DNA from: Methylosinus sporium
Lineage (GTDB): Bacteria; Pseudomonadota; Alphaproteobacteria; Rhizobiales; Beijerinckiaceae
Reading direction: 5' to 3'
DNA length: 64,000 nt
NCBI RefSeq assembly: GCF_003113265.1
Contig: NZ_PUIV01000010.1
Span: 1 to 64,000 of the forward strand
Positions 17,015-25,058 of this stretch are shown piece after piece. The notes beneath the pieces were generated by a model. The model saw nothing but the letters and a program-made list of their open reading frames with translations. It did not search any database and was not told the DNA's origin. The position numbers and the translations under genes were made by a program. Each line of letters opens with the position of its first letter. Position 1 is the stretch's first letter.

Positions 17015-18517
17015 TCATACGGCGCGAAGCTGGTCGGTCATGGCGGCGGAGCCCGGCTCGGAAATTGCGCCGGGCATTCGCGCTGGATAGGCGTCGGTCC
17101 ATATGAGATCGAAGAGCGCCTGCGCGGAATCGTCCCAAGTGATGTGAGACGCTCGGACGCTCGTCGACGCCTCGCGCGACAGACGCAGAATCTCGCCGGC
17201 GAGAGCGACCGGGTCGAGAAGATCGAAATAACGGACATCGGCGCCGCCGATCTCGTGAAACACGGGAATGTCGGAGGCGATGACCGGAAGGCCGCGGCGG
17301 CCGGCTTCGACGAGCGGAAGGCCGAATCCTTCGACCGTCGACGGAAAGATCAATCCGCGCGCGCGCTCGTAGCGGAGGCGCAGATCCGCGTCGCTCGCAT
17401 CCTTCAGCCAGAAGAGACGGCGGCCGAATTCGGGATGATTTGTGATCTCTCGCTGCAGAGCCTCGCTCTGCCAGCCCGCGTGGCCGACGATCACATAGCG
17501 CGCGTCGACGACATTGGCGCGCCAGAGAATATCGAAAGCCTCCAGCGCGATCGGATAGGCTTTGCGCGGCTCGAGCGTGCCGACGCTCAAAAAGATCGGC
17601 GTCGCGCCCGCCATTATGTCGCTCGCCTCGGCCGAGACGCGCGCGTCGGTCTGCTCGTCGAAATCGGCGCCGAGCCGCCACCAGCCGATGCGCAAATCGG
17701 GCTTTGTCCGGCTGCCTTCGCGCGTGACATAGGAAACGAGATCGTCGGCGGCGCTTCGCGAGACGCATAGGATTCGATCGCTCTTCAAGACGACGGCTTC
17801 GAACCAATGCTCGAATTTTTCGGTCATCGGCGCCGAGACGCTGAGCGGCTGCGTCAGAGGAATGAGATCATGGACCAAGGTGACGAGCTGTCCGCCGGCG
17901 GCCGTCAATCTCTCGATGATTGGAACATATTCGTCGGTCGCCAGCCAGCTCGCGTCGAAAATCAGCAATTTGTCGCCCTTGCGAAACGCGATCGGCGGAT
18001 GCGGCTTCTGCGCTGCGAAATAAGGCGCGAGCCTGCCGTTTTCGATCACCACCGGCAATGAGCCGTCGCTGCGGAGCGATCGTTTGGCGATCTCGCGAAC
18101 GACGCGCTGAATTCCCTGGTTGCCGCCATATCGATAGGTCGGCGTCACATCGATGAAGAGACGCGGCGTCGCGGCGCCGAGAATGGCGCTGGTGGGATCC
18201 TCGCCGCGCAGCGACGGCGGCAGCGGCGGACGCGGCGGATGCGGGATGCGCGCGCGCGTGCCGTCGTGCAGATGCGCGAAACCCAAGAGACGCGCCGTGG
18301 TCCAATAGAATTCCTTGATCTTCAGATAGCAATGCGCCGTCACCGGATCGATGGCGCCGGCGACGCGCTGTCGGTGCAGCTCGAGATGCTCTTTTTGAAT
18401 TTGCGTCGCCAGATAGAGCGCTATTCTCGTCGCGTCGTCCTGCGGCGGCTCGACGCCGACGGCGGGCGCAAAAGATCGTCCATCGTTCAGAAGATCCGGC
18501 GTCGTATGCATGTTCAT
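17015..18517 (-). CDS. Glycosyltransferase family 4 protein
   Basis: 500 residues. The C-terminal GT-B domain has FLSVGTLEPRKAYPIALEAF (about 312), then FPSTVEGFGLPLVEAGRRGL (about 408) with the E-X7-E retaining motif, as in GT4 mannosyl or glucosyl transferases. The N-terminal 130 residues are an extra domain not in minimal GT4 enzymes, ending where RLFIDVTPTYRYGGNQGIQR opens the GT fold. Likely polysaccharide or surface glycan work. First gene of a possible GT4 / small membrane protein / NYN operon; two 19-bp palindromes lie 114-186 bp upstream. Confidence 0.88.
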   Translation of the reverse strand: MNMHTTPDLLNDGRSFAPAVGVEPPQDDATRIALYLATQIQKEHLELHRQRVAGAIDPVTAHCYLKIKEFYWTTARLLGFAHLHDGTRARIPHPPRPPLPPSLRGEDPTSAILGAATPRLFIDVTPTYRYGGNQGIQRVVREIAKRSLRSDGSLPVVIENGRLAPYFAAQKPHPPIAFRKGDKLLIFDASWLATDEYVPIIERLTAAGGQLVTLVHDLIPLTQPLSVSAPMTEKFEHWFEAVVLKSDRILCVSRSAADDLVSYVTREGSRTKPDLRIGWWRLGADFDEQTDARVSAEASDIMAGATPIFLSVGTLEPRKAYPIALEAFDILWRANVVDARYVIVGHAGWQSEALQREITNHPEFGRRLFWLKDASDADLRLRYERARGLIFPSTVEGFGLPLVEAGRRGLPVIASDIPVFHEIGGADVRYFDLLDPVALAGEILRLSREASTSVRASHITWDDSAQALFDLIWTDAYPARMPGAISEPGSAAMTDQLRAV

Positions 18518-18630
18518 GGCTCGAGAAGTCCCGAATGCTCTGGAGCGCGACGCTCAATCGCGCATCCTCTTTGCGATCGCGGCGAGCCGTTCGGCGGTCG
18601 ACAGCGCGCGATCCCCGCCCCATCGCTAGG

Positions 18631-18649
18631 CGTGGGAAATTATCCCACG
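18631..18649. promoter_or_regulatory. 19-bp palindrome 1 (operator candidate)
   Basis: CGTGGGAAATTATCCCACG has perfect 7-bp arms around AATTA. An almost identical site lies 54 bp away (centre to centre), close to five helical turns. The pair lies between the divergent glycosyltransferase and DUF6502 genes. Confidence 0.6.
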
Positions 18650-18684
18650 TAGTGTGCGAACAAAAACTCCTGCTGTCAAGTCCA

Positions 18685-18703
18685 CGTGGGATTGTGTCCC
18701 ACG
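18685..18703. promoter_or_regulatory. 19-bp palindrome 2 (operator candidate)
   Basis: CGTGGGATTGTGTCCCACG has the same 7-bp arms as palindrome 1 with a different 5-base centre (TTGTG), as expected of a dimeric repressor site rather than a chance hairpin. Confidence 0.6.
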
Positions 18704-18713
18704 CAGGGGCGGG

Positions 18714-18822
18714 CTAGAGTGCTTTCGAGCGAAGTGGGAACCGGTTCGCGTGAAGAAAACACGACAGAACAAGGAGACCGAGAGTCGTTCCGGTTCGATC
18801 TGAACCGGAACGACTCTCGGTT
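18714..18822. repeat. Dispersed intergenic repeat, copy 2, with 19-bp perfect hairpin
   Basis: Full copy of the repeat also seen at 16160-16237. Its 3' end is a perfect 19-bp stem (18778-18796 with 18802-18820) around the loop GATCT, ending 7 bases before the DUF6502 start codon. Confidence 0.8.
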
Positions 18823-18827
18823 CGATC

Positions 18828-19709
18828 ATGGCCGACAGCGAGGACAATGGGCTCACCGACGCCGCGCGTCTTCAGCAGCCGATCGCCCGGCTGCTGCGTC
18901 CGCTCGTGCGCCTGCTCATTCGCTACGGGACGACGTTTCCAGCGCTGTGCGATCTCTTGCGCGAGCTCTACGTAAATGTCGCGGTTCATGATTTCGTTCT
19001 GCCCGACAAGGAGCAGACCGACAGCCGCATCAGCCTGCTCACCGGCATTCATCGCAAGGAGTTCCGGCGCCTGCGCGAGGCCGGCGCTCCGGTGCGGACC
19101 GTTCCCGCCAGCGTGTCGCGCGCGTCGCAGATCGTCGCGCTATGGCTGGGCGATCGGCGCTTCGCCGATAAGAAAGGCGCTCCCGCGCCGCTGCGGCGCG
19201 CCGGATCGAGCGGGCGCGGCCCGACCTTCGAAGCCCTCGTCGAGGAAGTGACGCGCGACGTGCGGCCGCGCGCCATTCTCGACGAATGGCTCGACCGCAA
19301 GATCGTGTCGATCGACGAGGATGGACGCGTCGCGCTCGGCGAGGCGGCGATCGCGCCCAATAGGAACGACGAGCGCCAGCTCTATTATTTCGGCCGCAAT
19401 CTCCATGATCATATTGCGGCGGCGGCCGCCAATATCGCTCACGAGCCGACACATCTCGATGAGACGGCGCCCTTCATGGAGCGCGCCGTTCATTACGAGG
19501 GGCTTTCGGAAGCGAGCGCGCGGCGGCTCGAGGCGCTGTCCCGCGAGCTGGCGATGCAAGGGCTGATCGCAGCCAATCGCGAGGCGCAGACGCTGCAAAA
19601 GAGCGGCGAAGACGGACATTGGCGCTGGACCTTCGGCGTCTATGTGTATCGAGAGGAAGAGCGGCCGCCGCGAGAGCCGGCGAAGGGACAAAAGGGCTCC
19701 CGCTCGTGA
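18828..19709 (+). CDS. DUF6502 family protein
   Basis: 293 residues. The N-terminal region (about 15-85) reads like a helix-turn-helix-like domain (LIRYGTTFPALCDLLRELYV then DSRISLLTGIHRKEFRRLRE), followed by helical sequence with VALWLGDRRFAD. This is the DUF6502 pattern. Function not known. The stop overlaps the GTG start of the DUF5666 gene, so the pair is coupled. The ATG has no clear ribosome site and sits 7 bases after a strong hairpin. Confidence 0.82.
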   Translation: MADSEDNGLTDAARLQQPIARLLRPLVRLLIRYGTTFPALCDLLRELYVNVAVHDFVLPDKEQTDSRISLLTGIHRKEFRRLREAGAPVRTVPASVSRASQIVALWLGDRRFADKKGAPAPLRRAGSSGRGPTFEALVEEVTRDVRPRAILDEWLDRKIVSIDEDGRVALGEAAIAPNRNDERQLYYFGRNLHDHIAAAAANIAHEPTHLDETAPFMERAVHYEGLSEASARRLEALSRELAMQGLIAANREAQTLQKSGEDGHWRWTFGVYVYREEERPPREPAKGQKGSRS

Positions 19710-20872
19710 GCGCCTTCCGACATCCGACGCGGCGGCGCTTCGCGGCGCTTCTCGCCTCGCTGCTGTCCTCCGCCATGACGCGCGCGCACGCCGCCGGCGA
19801 CAAGCCGAGAGACAATGGCATCGGCGGAACCGGCTATCTCTCCGCCATTCCCGATCGCGACAATGGCATAGGCGGAACGGGAATCGTCGGAACCATTCGC
19901 GCATTCGGCAGCATCATCGTCAACGGGCTGCGCGTGTCCTATCCCGCAGACGCCGAGGTGCGCATCGACGGCCGCCGGGCGCGCGTCGGCGATTTGCGGA
20001 TCGGCCATGTCGTGTCGCTGGTCGCAATGCGCGACGGCGATAAATTCACGACGACGAAAATTCAGATTCTGCGCGAAGTGGTCGGGCCGATCGAGCAAGT
20101 CTTCGACCATGGCCTGCGCGTTCTCGGGCAGAGAGTCGAATTCGCCCGCGGCGCGAAAATCGAGGCGGGCGCGTTTTCGGTCGGGCGGCGGGTCGCGGTG
20201 AGCGGCCTGCGCCTGCCGAATCAGACCATTGTCGCGAGCCTCGTCGAAAGCGCCGAGCCCGGCGCCGCTCAGCTCGTCGGCGTCGTCACGCGGTCGTTCG
20301 ATGGACGTCTCGCGATCGGCGCGCAGCCGCTGTCGGGCATCGCGGAGGCCATGCTCGGCCAGCGAGTTCTGGTGCGCGGCGCCGAGACCCATGGCGCGCT
20401 CGACGTGACGTCGACGGCCGCCGACGTTTGGCTGCCGCGCGGGCCCAGCGATTTTCTCGTCGAGACCTATCTGGAGCGTCATGGCGCCACGGTCAAAACC
20501 GCGAGCGGCGCAACGCTCGACGGCGGGCGCGCTCTCCCCTTCCAGGGCGTCGCGCGGGCCGTCGTCCGCATCGATGCGACATTGGCGGGCGCATGGTCCA
20601 TCCGCTCGCTGCGGACGAGCGAGACGCTCGGCAAGCGCGGCGCCGCCGAGGAGCCGCGCGCGGGCTCGCCGTTTCCGAACGCTCCGAGCCGCCCTGCGGA
20701 GCCGCAGACGGCCCCCGGCGTCGAATTTCCGTCCGGCTTCGGCGGTCCAGACGCGCCGCGCGGCTATGGGACGCCCGCAATTCCGAGCGATCCCGTCGGT
20801 CCGAGCTTTCCGGGCGGTTTCGGCGGCGGCGGCAGGCCGGGTCCCGGCGGCCTCGGACGACCCGGGCGATGA
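19706..20872 (+). CDS. DUF5666-type exported protein with DNGIGGTG repeats
   Basis: 388 residues from a GTG that overlaps the DUF6502 stop (GTGA). A twin-arginine-like signal (RHPTRRRFAALLASLLSSAM) precedes two DNGIGGTG repeats (about residues 32-39 and 49-56). Several OB-like beta modules follow (GTIRAFGSIIVNGLRV, VVGPIEQVFDHGLRVLGQRV, LVGVVTRSFDGRLAIGA), the DUF5666 repeat. The tail is Gly/Pro-rich. Predicted periplasmic; role unknown. Confidence 0.8.
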   Translation: MSAFRHPTRRRFAALLASLLSSAMTRAHAAGDKPRDNGIGGTGYLSAIPDRDNGIGGTGIVGTIRAFGSIIVNGLRVSYPADAEVRIDGRRARVGDLRIGHVVSLVAMRDGDKFTTTKIQILREVVGPIEQVFDHGLRVLGQRVEFARGAKIEAGAFSVGRRVAVSGLRLPNQTIVASLVESAEPGAAQLVGVVTRSFDGRLAIGAQPLSGIAEAMLGQRVLVRGAETHGALDVTSTAADVWLPRGPSDFLVETYLERHGATVKTASGATLDGGRALPFQGVARAVVRIDATLAGAWSIRSLRTSETLGKRGAAEEPRAGSPFPNAPSRPAEPQTAPGVEFPSGFGGPDAPRGYGTPAIPSDPVGPSFPGGFGGGGRPGPGGLGRPGR

Positions 20873-21250
20873 ATGCCGCGAGGCGCGCCGCCTTCGACAT
20901 CTGCACGGCCGAACGCTCGCACGAAGGAATTGGAAAAATCGCGCCGGGAGTCGGACTCCGGGCTCGAGTGAAAGCGGCGGCGCAGACAGGCGCGTAATGT
21001 CGACAACCAGCGCGACAGCGCCGGAAATGCCGAGGAGCTTTCCTCGCGCCGTCCCCGCCCGCCGCCGGACGCGCGGCCCTCGGCGGCGGGCCCGAAAGAC
21101 GCGCAGATCAATCGCGCTTCTGATAGACGAGGAAATATTGCCGCGGCAGGAAGTCGTGCTTCTCGACCGTCCGGCGCCGAGCCGATTTGCCACAGAATTG
21201 CCCCAGCGGCCGCCGCGACGCCCCAGGCATGTCACAAGTCTTTGATTTTA
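20873..21250. other. 378-bp stretch without an intact gene
   Basis: Between the DUF5666 stop and tRNA-His. Apart from a short coding-like remnant at its right end, I see no gene, tRNA-like fold or clear repeat. Open frames here are the usual by-product of high GC. Confidence 0.6.
21108..21180 (-). pseudogene. Possible 3' stub of a methyltransferase-like gene
   Basis: The last codons read EKHDFLPRQYFLVYQKRD then stop. A dFLPrQyFLv-type ending is common at the C-terminus of class I SAM methyltransferases. The frame upstream runs straight into tRNA-His, and no other frame continues the fold, so at most a stub remains. Confidence 0.3.
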
Positions 21251-21327
21251 TGGTACCGCCACCCCGACTTGAACGGGGGACCCCCAGATCCACAATCTGG
21301 TGCTCTAACCAACTGAGCTATGGCGGC
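21251..21327 (-). tRNA. tRNA-His (GTG)
   Basis: 77 nt with encoded CCA. The anticodon loop TTGTGGA gives GTG. The acceptor stem GCCGCCA/TGGCGGT has a G1-U72 pair, the discriminator base is A73, and the base before position 1 is T, so the usual extra G(-1) is not encoded; this is the known alphaproteobacterial tRNA-His form. Confidence 0.95.
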
Positions 21328-21487
21328 ACGTCGGCGGGGCGGAAACTAGAAGCATCGCCGCGCCAATGCAATGCGGAAATGCAGGAAGGGAAGCGAAAAT
21401 TTCCGCGTTTCGTCGCCGCCGCGCCGGTCTAGAATGCCGCTCCCATGGCGGCGGCGCCGCCCCTTCCAGCCCGTGAGACGTGAAGCG

Positions 21488-22312
21488 ATGAAAGTCACCC
21501 TGGTCCAGATGAATTCGGTCAGCGACAAAGCCGCCAATCTCGCCGCCGCCCGGGCGCTCATCGACCAGGCCGTTCGCGAGGAGCGCCCGGACTGGATCTG
21601 TCTGCCGGAGGTTTTCGACTTCATCGGCGGCAATCGCGCCGACAAGGCCGCCGCCGCCGAGGAGCTGCCCGGCGGACCCGCCTATTCGCTCTGCAGCGCC
21701 CTCGCCCGCGAATATGGAGTCTTCATCCACGCCGGCTCCATTCTCGAGAAGGTCCCCGGCGAGGAGCGCCTCCACAACACCACGGTGGCCTTCGATCGCA
21801 GCGGCGCGGAAGTGGCGCGCTACCGCAAGATTCACATGTTCGACATCACTGCCCCGGATGGCGCACAATATCGCGAGAGCGCCGCCTTCAAGCCCGGCGA
21901 CGCAGTCGTCACCTATGATTGCGAGGGCGTCACCATAGGCTGCGCCATTTGCTACGATTTGCGCTTTCCCTATCTGTTCCAGGCGCTCGCCGACAAGGGC
22001 GCGGATATCGTCGCCCTGCCCTCCGCCTTCACCCTCGTCACCGGCAAGGATCATTGGGAAGTGCTGGCCCGCGCCCGGGCGATCGAGATCCAGGCCTATT
22101 TCTGCGCCCCGAATCAGACCGGCGCGCATAAGGCCGGGCATGAGACCCGCGCCAGCTATGGCAATTCGCTGATCGCCGACCCTTGGGGCCATGTGGTCGC
22201 CCGCGCTTCGGAGGGCGTCGGCCTCGTCTCGACGCGAATCGACCGCGAGCGCATCCGTAAGGTCCGCGCGATGATTCCGGTCGCGAGCCATCGGGTGAGC
22301 CTGCCCGGCTGA
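21488..22312 (+). CDS. Carbon-nitrogen hydrolase, Nit-type amidase
   Basis: 274 residues of the nitrilase superfamily. The catalytic triad is visible as Glu in CLPEVFDF (about 41), Lys in YRKIHMFD (about 114) and Cys in GCAICYDLRFP (about 155). The Nit1/Nit2-like motif KIHMFDI suggests a deaminated-glutathione or omega-amidase that repairs or recycles 2-oxo-acid amides. The ATG at 21488 starts MKVTLVQMNSV, the family N-terminus. Confidence 0.88.
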   Translation: MKVTLVQMNSVSDKAANLAAARALIDQAVREERPDWICLPEVFDFIGGNRADKAAAAEELPGGPAYSLCSALAREYGVFIHAGSILEKVPGEERLHNTTVAFDRSGAEVARYRKIHMFDITAPDGAQYRESAAFKPGDAVVTYDCEGVTIGCAICYDLRFPYLFQALADKGADIVALPSAFTLVTGKDHWEVLARARAIEIQAYFCAPNQTGAHKAGHETRASYGNSLIADPWGHVVARASEGVGLVSTRIDRERIRKVRAMIPVASHRVSLPG

Positions 22313-22540
22313 GCTGGCCGCGGCGCTGCGTTTACGATCTAACCAGCGGAGCCGTCAGGGGAAATCCCAGGCGCTCTTGCGCCGCTCGGCAAAGTGTGGC
22401 TACATTATTGTTTAGACTGCCGACAATCCGCAAAACAGGATAGCGCCGCCAAAAGGCGCCGGCAGAAGGGGGGAGCAAAAAATAATGGCCTCGCGAACCA
22501 AAAGCCGCGAAGCGGGCAGGCTTGCGCCCGCATCCGTAGC

Positions 22541-22879
22541 ATGACGAAGAAAATCGAGCCAGGGCGCACTTTGACGCGGGCGTCCCTGCGCGAGGCCGTG
22601 TACAGCTGTTGTCCAACGCTGTCGCGCGCCGAAGCCCGCCAAATCCTCGACGCCACATTCGAGGAGATCAGCGAAGCCCTGGTGCGGGGGGAATCGGTCA
22701 AGCTGCGCTCATTCGGCAGCTTCAACGTCCGCGCCAAGCGCGAACGCGTCGGCCGCAATCCCAAGACCGGCGTCGAGGCGCCGATCTGCTCGCGCAAGGT
22801 GCTGACCTTCAAGGCCTCGCCCGTGCTCATCGCGCAGGTGAACGGGCTGCCGACCGAGCATTTGGAAGAGGCGGACTGA
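22541..22879 (+). CDS. ihfA: Integration host factor subunit alpha
   Basis: 112 residues of the HU/IHF fold: TLTRASLREAVY at the start, then VKLRSFGSFNVRAKRERVGRN (arm with the DNA-intercalating region) and PKTG. The sequence is nearer to IHF alpha than to HU. IHF bends DNA for replication, recombination and sigma-54 promoters. The start at 22541 fits family length; no strong ribosome site. The 228 bp upstream hold no gene. Confidence 0.85.
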   Translation: MTKKIEPGRTLTRASLREAVYSCCPTLSRAEARQILDATFEEISEALVRGESVKLRSFGSFNVRAKRERVGRNPKTGVEAPICSRKVLTFKASPVLIAQVNGLPTEHLEEAD

Positions 22880-22937
22880 CAGCCGCCGCTTCCGGGAGAA
22901 GCGCAAATGCGAGCGGGGCCGTCGGCCCGCTCGCCTC

Positions 22938-23684
22938 TCAGCCCGAGAGCTTGGCGACCAGAGCGTCCGACACCTCGAAATTGGCGTAGACGTTCTGCAC
23001 GTCGTCATTGTCCTCGAGCGCGCCGATCAGCTTGAGGATTTTCTCGCCCGCCTCATCATCGACAGCGACGGAATTCTGCGGCCGCCAGACCAGCGCGGCC
23101 TTTTTCGGCTCGCCGAATTTGGCTTCCAGCGCCTTGGCGACGTCGCGCAGCCCCTCGACCGAGGTGATGATCTCATGCGTCTCCTCGCCGGAGGAGACGT
23201 CTTCGGCCCCGGCCTCGATCGCCGCCTCCATCATCGCGTCCTCGGAGGCCGCCTTGCGCGCAAACTCGACGAGGCCGACGCGGTCGAACATGAAGGAGAC
23301 GGCGCCGGTCTCCGCCAGCGCGCCGCCCGCTTTGGTGAAATAGGAGCGAATCTCGCCGGCGGTGCGATTGCGATTGTCGGTCAGCGCCTCGATGATGACG
23401 GCGACGCCGCCCGGCGCATAGCCCTCATAGCGCACCTCGTCGTAATTCTCGGCGTCGGCGCCCGAGGCCTTTTTGATGGCGCGCTCGATATTGTCCTTGG
23501 GCATGTTCTCGGCGCGCGCCGCCAGCACGGCGGCGCGCAGCCGGGCGTTCATATTGGGGTCGGGCAGGCCCATTTTGGCGGCGACGGTGATTTCGCGGGC
23601 GAGCTTGGAGAAGAGCTTGGAGCGAATCGCGTCCTGCTTGCCCTTCTTATGCATGATGTTCTTGAACTGACTATGTCCCGCCAT
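22938..23684 (-). CDS. yebC: YebC/PmpR family regulator or translation factor
   Basis: 248 residues starting [18 protein letters not shown], the family hallmark. Further motifs are [16 protein letters not shown] and [19 protein letters not shown]. Members act as transcriptional regulators (PmpR) and, by recent work, help ribosomes through proline stretches. Length normal. It is 58 bp from the convergent ihfA stop. Confidence 0.95.
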   Translation of the reverse strand: MAGHSQFKNIMHKKGKQDAIRSKLFSKLAREITVAAKMGLPDPNMNARLRAAVLAARAENMPKDNIERAIKKASGADAENYDEVRYEGYAPGGVAVIIEALTDNRNRTAGEIRSYFTKAGGALAETGAVSFMFDRVGLVEFARKAASEDAMMEAAIEAGAEDVSSGEETHEIITSVEGLRDVAKALEAKFGEPKKAALVWRPQNSVAVDDEAGEKILKLIGALEDNDDVQNVYANFEVSDALVAKLSG

Positions 23685-23835
23685 CGTCCCGGCCCTTGAA
23701 AATTCCGCTTTCCTGCCCCGCAGGGCGTCGCCGCGTCATATACGCCGGCGCCGCGCGGAAATAAAGGAAGGCGGAGGCGGCCGCGCCGCGCCCATTGTTC
23801 GCCGCTCGAGCTTCGGCGATCCCGCTCGACGCGCG

Positions 23836-24330
23836 TCACCAGATCGGCAGCATTCCGTCGATGAAGGTGGTGGCGCCGATCTGATAGAGCCAGAAGCCTT
23901 TCGATTCGCCTTCGGCGATGATCGCATGAGCCTCGGCGATGTCGACCAGATCCGGAATGTCGACGCTCAGCAGCAGCTTGCGCCCGACCGTCAGATCGAC
24001 ATGCATGCTCTCGTAAGAGCAGCCCATCGCCTTCAGGAGCCGCCAGTCGGAGCCGGCAAGGACCTCTTCGCCGTCGACCAGCAGCATATAAGTCGAATGA
24101 CCGCTCGTTTCCGCCACGCGCGTGAAATCGAAAATGCCGCTCTCCGCTCGGGGCGTCGCGACGACAATGTCCCGGAACGCCACTCCCATCACGAAATAGG
24201 GCGAGTTCAAGAGCCGAAACCGCGTCCAATCGCTTCCTTCGACAGGCTCGGCCCAGAGCGTTTCCGTGCCATGGCCATGCCAATCCTGCGGGTCGAGAGA
24301 GAACAAGACTTGCGGCTTGCCATCCACCAT
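23836..24330 (-). CDS. DUF4265 family protein
   Basis: 164 residues from the ATG at 24330, with AAAGGGG upstream. The sequence (LLNSPYFVMGVAFRDIVVA and HSTYMLLVDGEEV) matches the DUF4265 pattern of cytosolic proteins of unknown function; RRLK-type and GFWLYQIG blocks follow. An open extension to 24729 is low-complexity and not counted. Confidence 0.75.
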   Translation of the reverse strand: MVDGKPQVLFSLDPQDWHGHGTETLWAEPVEGSDWTRFRLLNSPYFVMGVAFRDIVVATPRAESGIFDFTRVAETSGHSTYMLLVDGEEVLAGSDWRLLKAMGCSYESMHVDLTVGRKLLLSVDIPDLVDIAEAHAIIAEGESKGFWLYQIGATTFIDGMLPIW

Positions 24331-24667
24331 GGCCCCTTTCTCGAAACGAAAACTCTGCGAAGATGACGTGAAACGAGAGCATTTCCGGCCGAAGCGGCTC
24401 CGGCTCGGCGTCGGCGACGCCTCGAGACGAGAGCCTGGGCCCCATCCGTGCTTCGAGGAAACACGGATAAATTCTAGCCGAGCGCGCCACTCCCCGTCAA
24501 TTCGCCGGCTGCCCGCGCTCGGCCCGCGCTCGGCCCGCGCTCGGCCGCCGCCTCCTCCTCGCGCGGCGCCTCGCCGCATGGAAGAGCCGCCGCCGCGCCC
24601 TAAGTGATCACCGTCGTCGCGCCCGCTCGATGTCGCGGCGCTCCGGCTCGTGCCAAGGAGGACGAAA
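24331..24667. other. 337-bp intergenic region
   Basis: Divergent promoter space between the DUF4265 gene and the YidB-like gene. GC-rich with short Pro/Arg-coding open frames on both strands and no recognisable gene, RNA or repeat. A CGGCCCGCGCT direct duplication occurs near 24516-24543. Confidence 0.5.
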
Positions 24668-25009
24668 ATGGGTCTGCTGGACGGAATCATCGGCGGCGCG
24701 ATCGGCGTCGAACTCGCCACGCTGATCAACGGCTATATCGAGAAGCGCGGCGGCTTGCAGAACGTGCTCCAGGATTTCGAGAAGAGCGGCTATGGCGAAA
24801 AGGTCAAATCCTGGGTCGGAACCGGCCCGAATTTGCCGATCTCCGCGGAGCAGGTGCAACAGACGCTCGGCTCCGACCGCGTGAAGGAGCTCGGCAATAA
24901 ATTCGGCATTCCGATGGACAAGGTTTCGGCGGCGCTGGCCGAATATCTGCCCAAGGTCGTCGACAAGGCGACGCCCGAGGGCAAGCTGCCGCCGCAGCAG
25001 CCGCACTGA
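24668..25009 (+). CDS. YidB-like protein (DUF937)
   Basis: 113 residues starting MGLLDGIIGGAIGVELATLI, then GYGEKVKSWVGTGPNLPIS and QVQQTLGSDRVKELGNKFG, the DUF937/YidB core. Function unknown; small and probably cytosolic or surface related. The ATG at 24668 has a full AAGGAGG site 8 bases upstream. Confidence 0.88.
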   Translation: MGLLDGIIGGAIGVELATLINGYIEKRGGLQNVLQDFEKSGYGEKVKSWVGTGPNLPISAEQVQQTLGSDRVKELGNKFGIPMDKVSAALAEYLPKVVDKATPEGKLPPQQPH

Positions 25010-25023
25010 GACCGACCGCCGGG

Positions 25024-25043
25024 CGGAGCTTGGAAAAGCTCCG
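25024..25043. terminator. Bidirectional hairpin between convergent genes
   Basis: CGGAGCTT-GGAA-AAGCTCCG is a perfect 8-bp stem with a 4-base loop, 15 bp after the yidB-like stop and 16 bp after the coiled-coil gene stop. It could end both transcripts, though no T run follows. Confidence 0.6.
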
Positions 25044-25058
25044 CTCAGCTCCGTTTCG

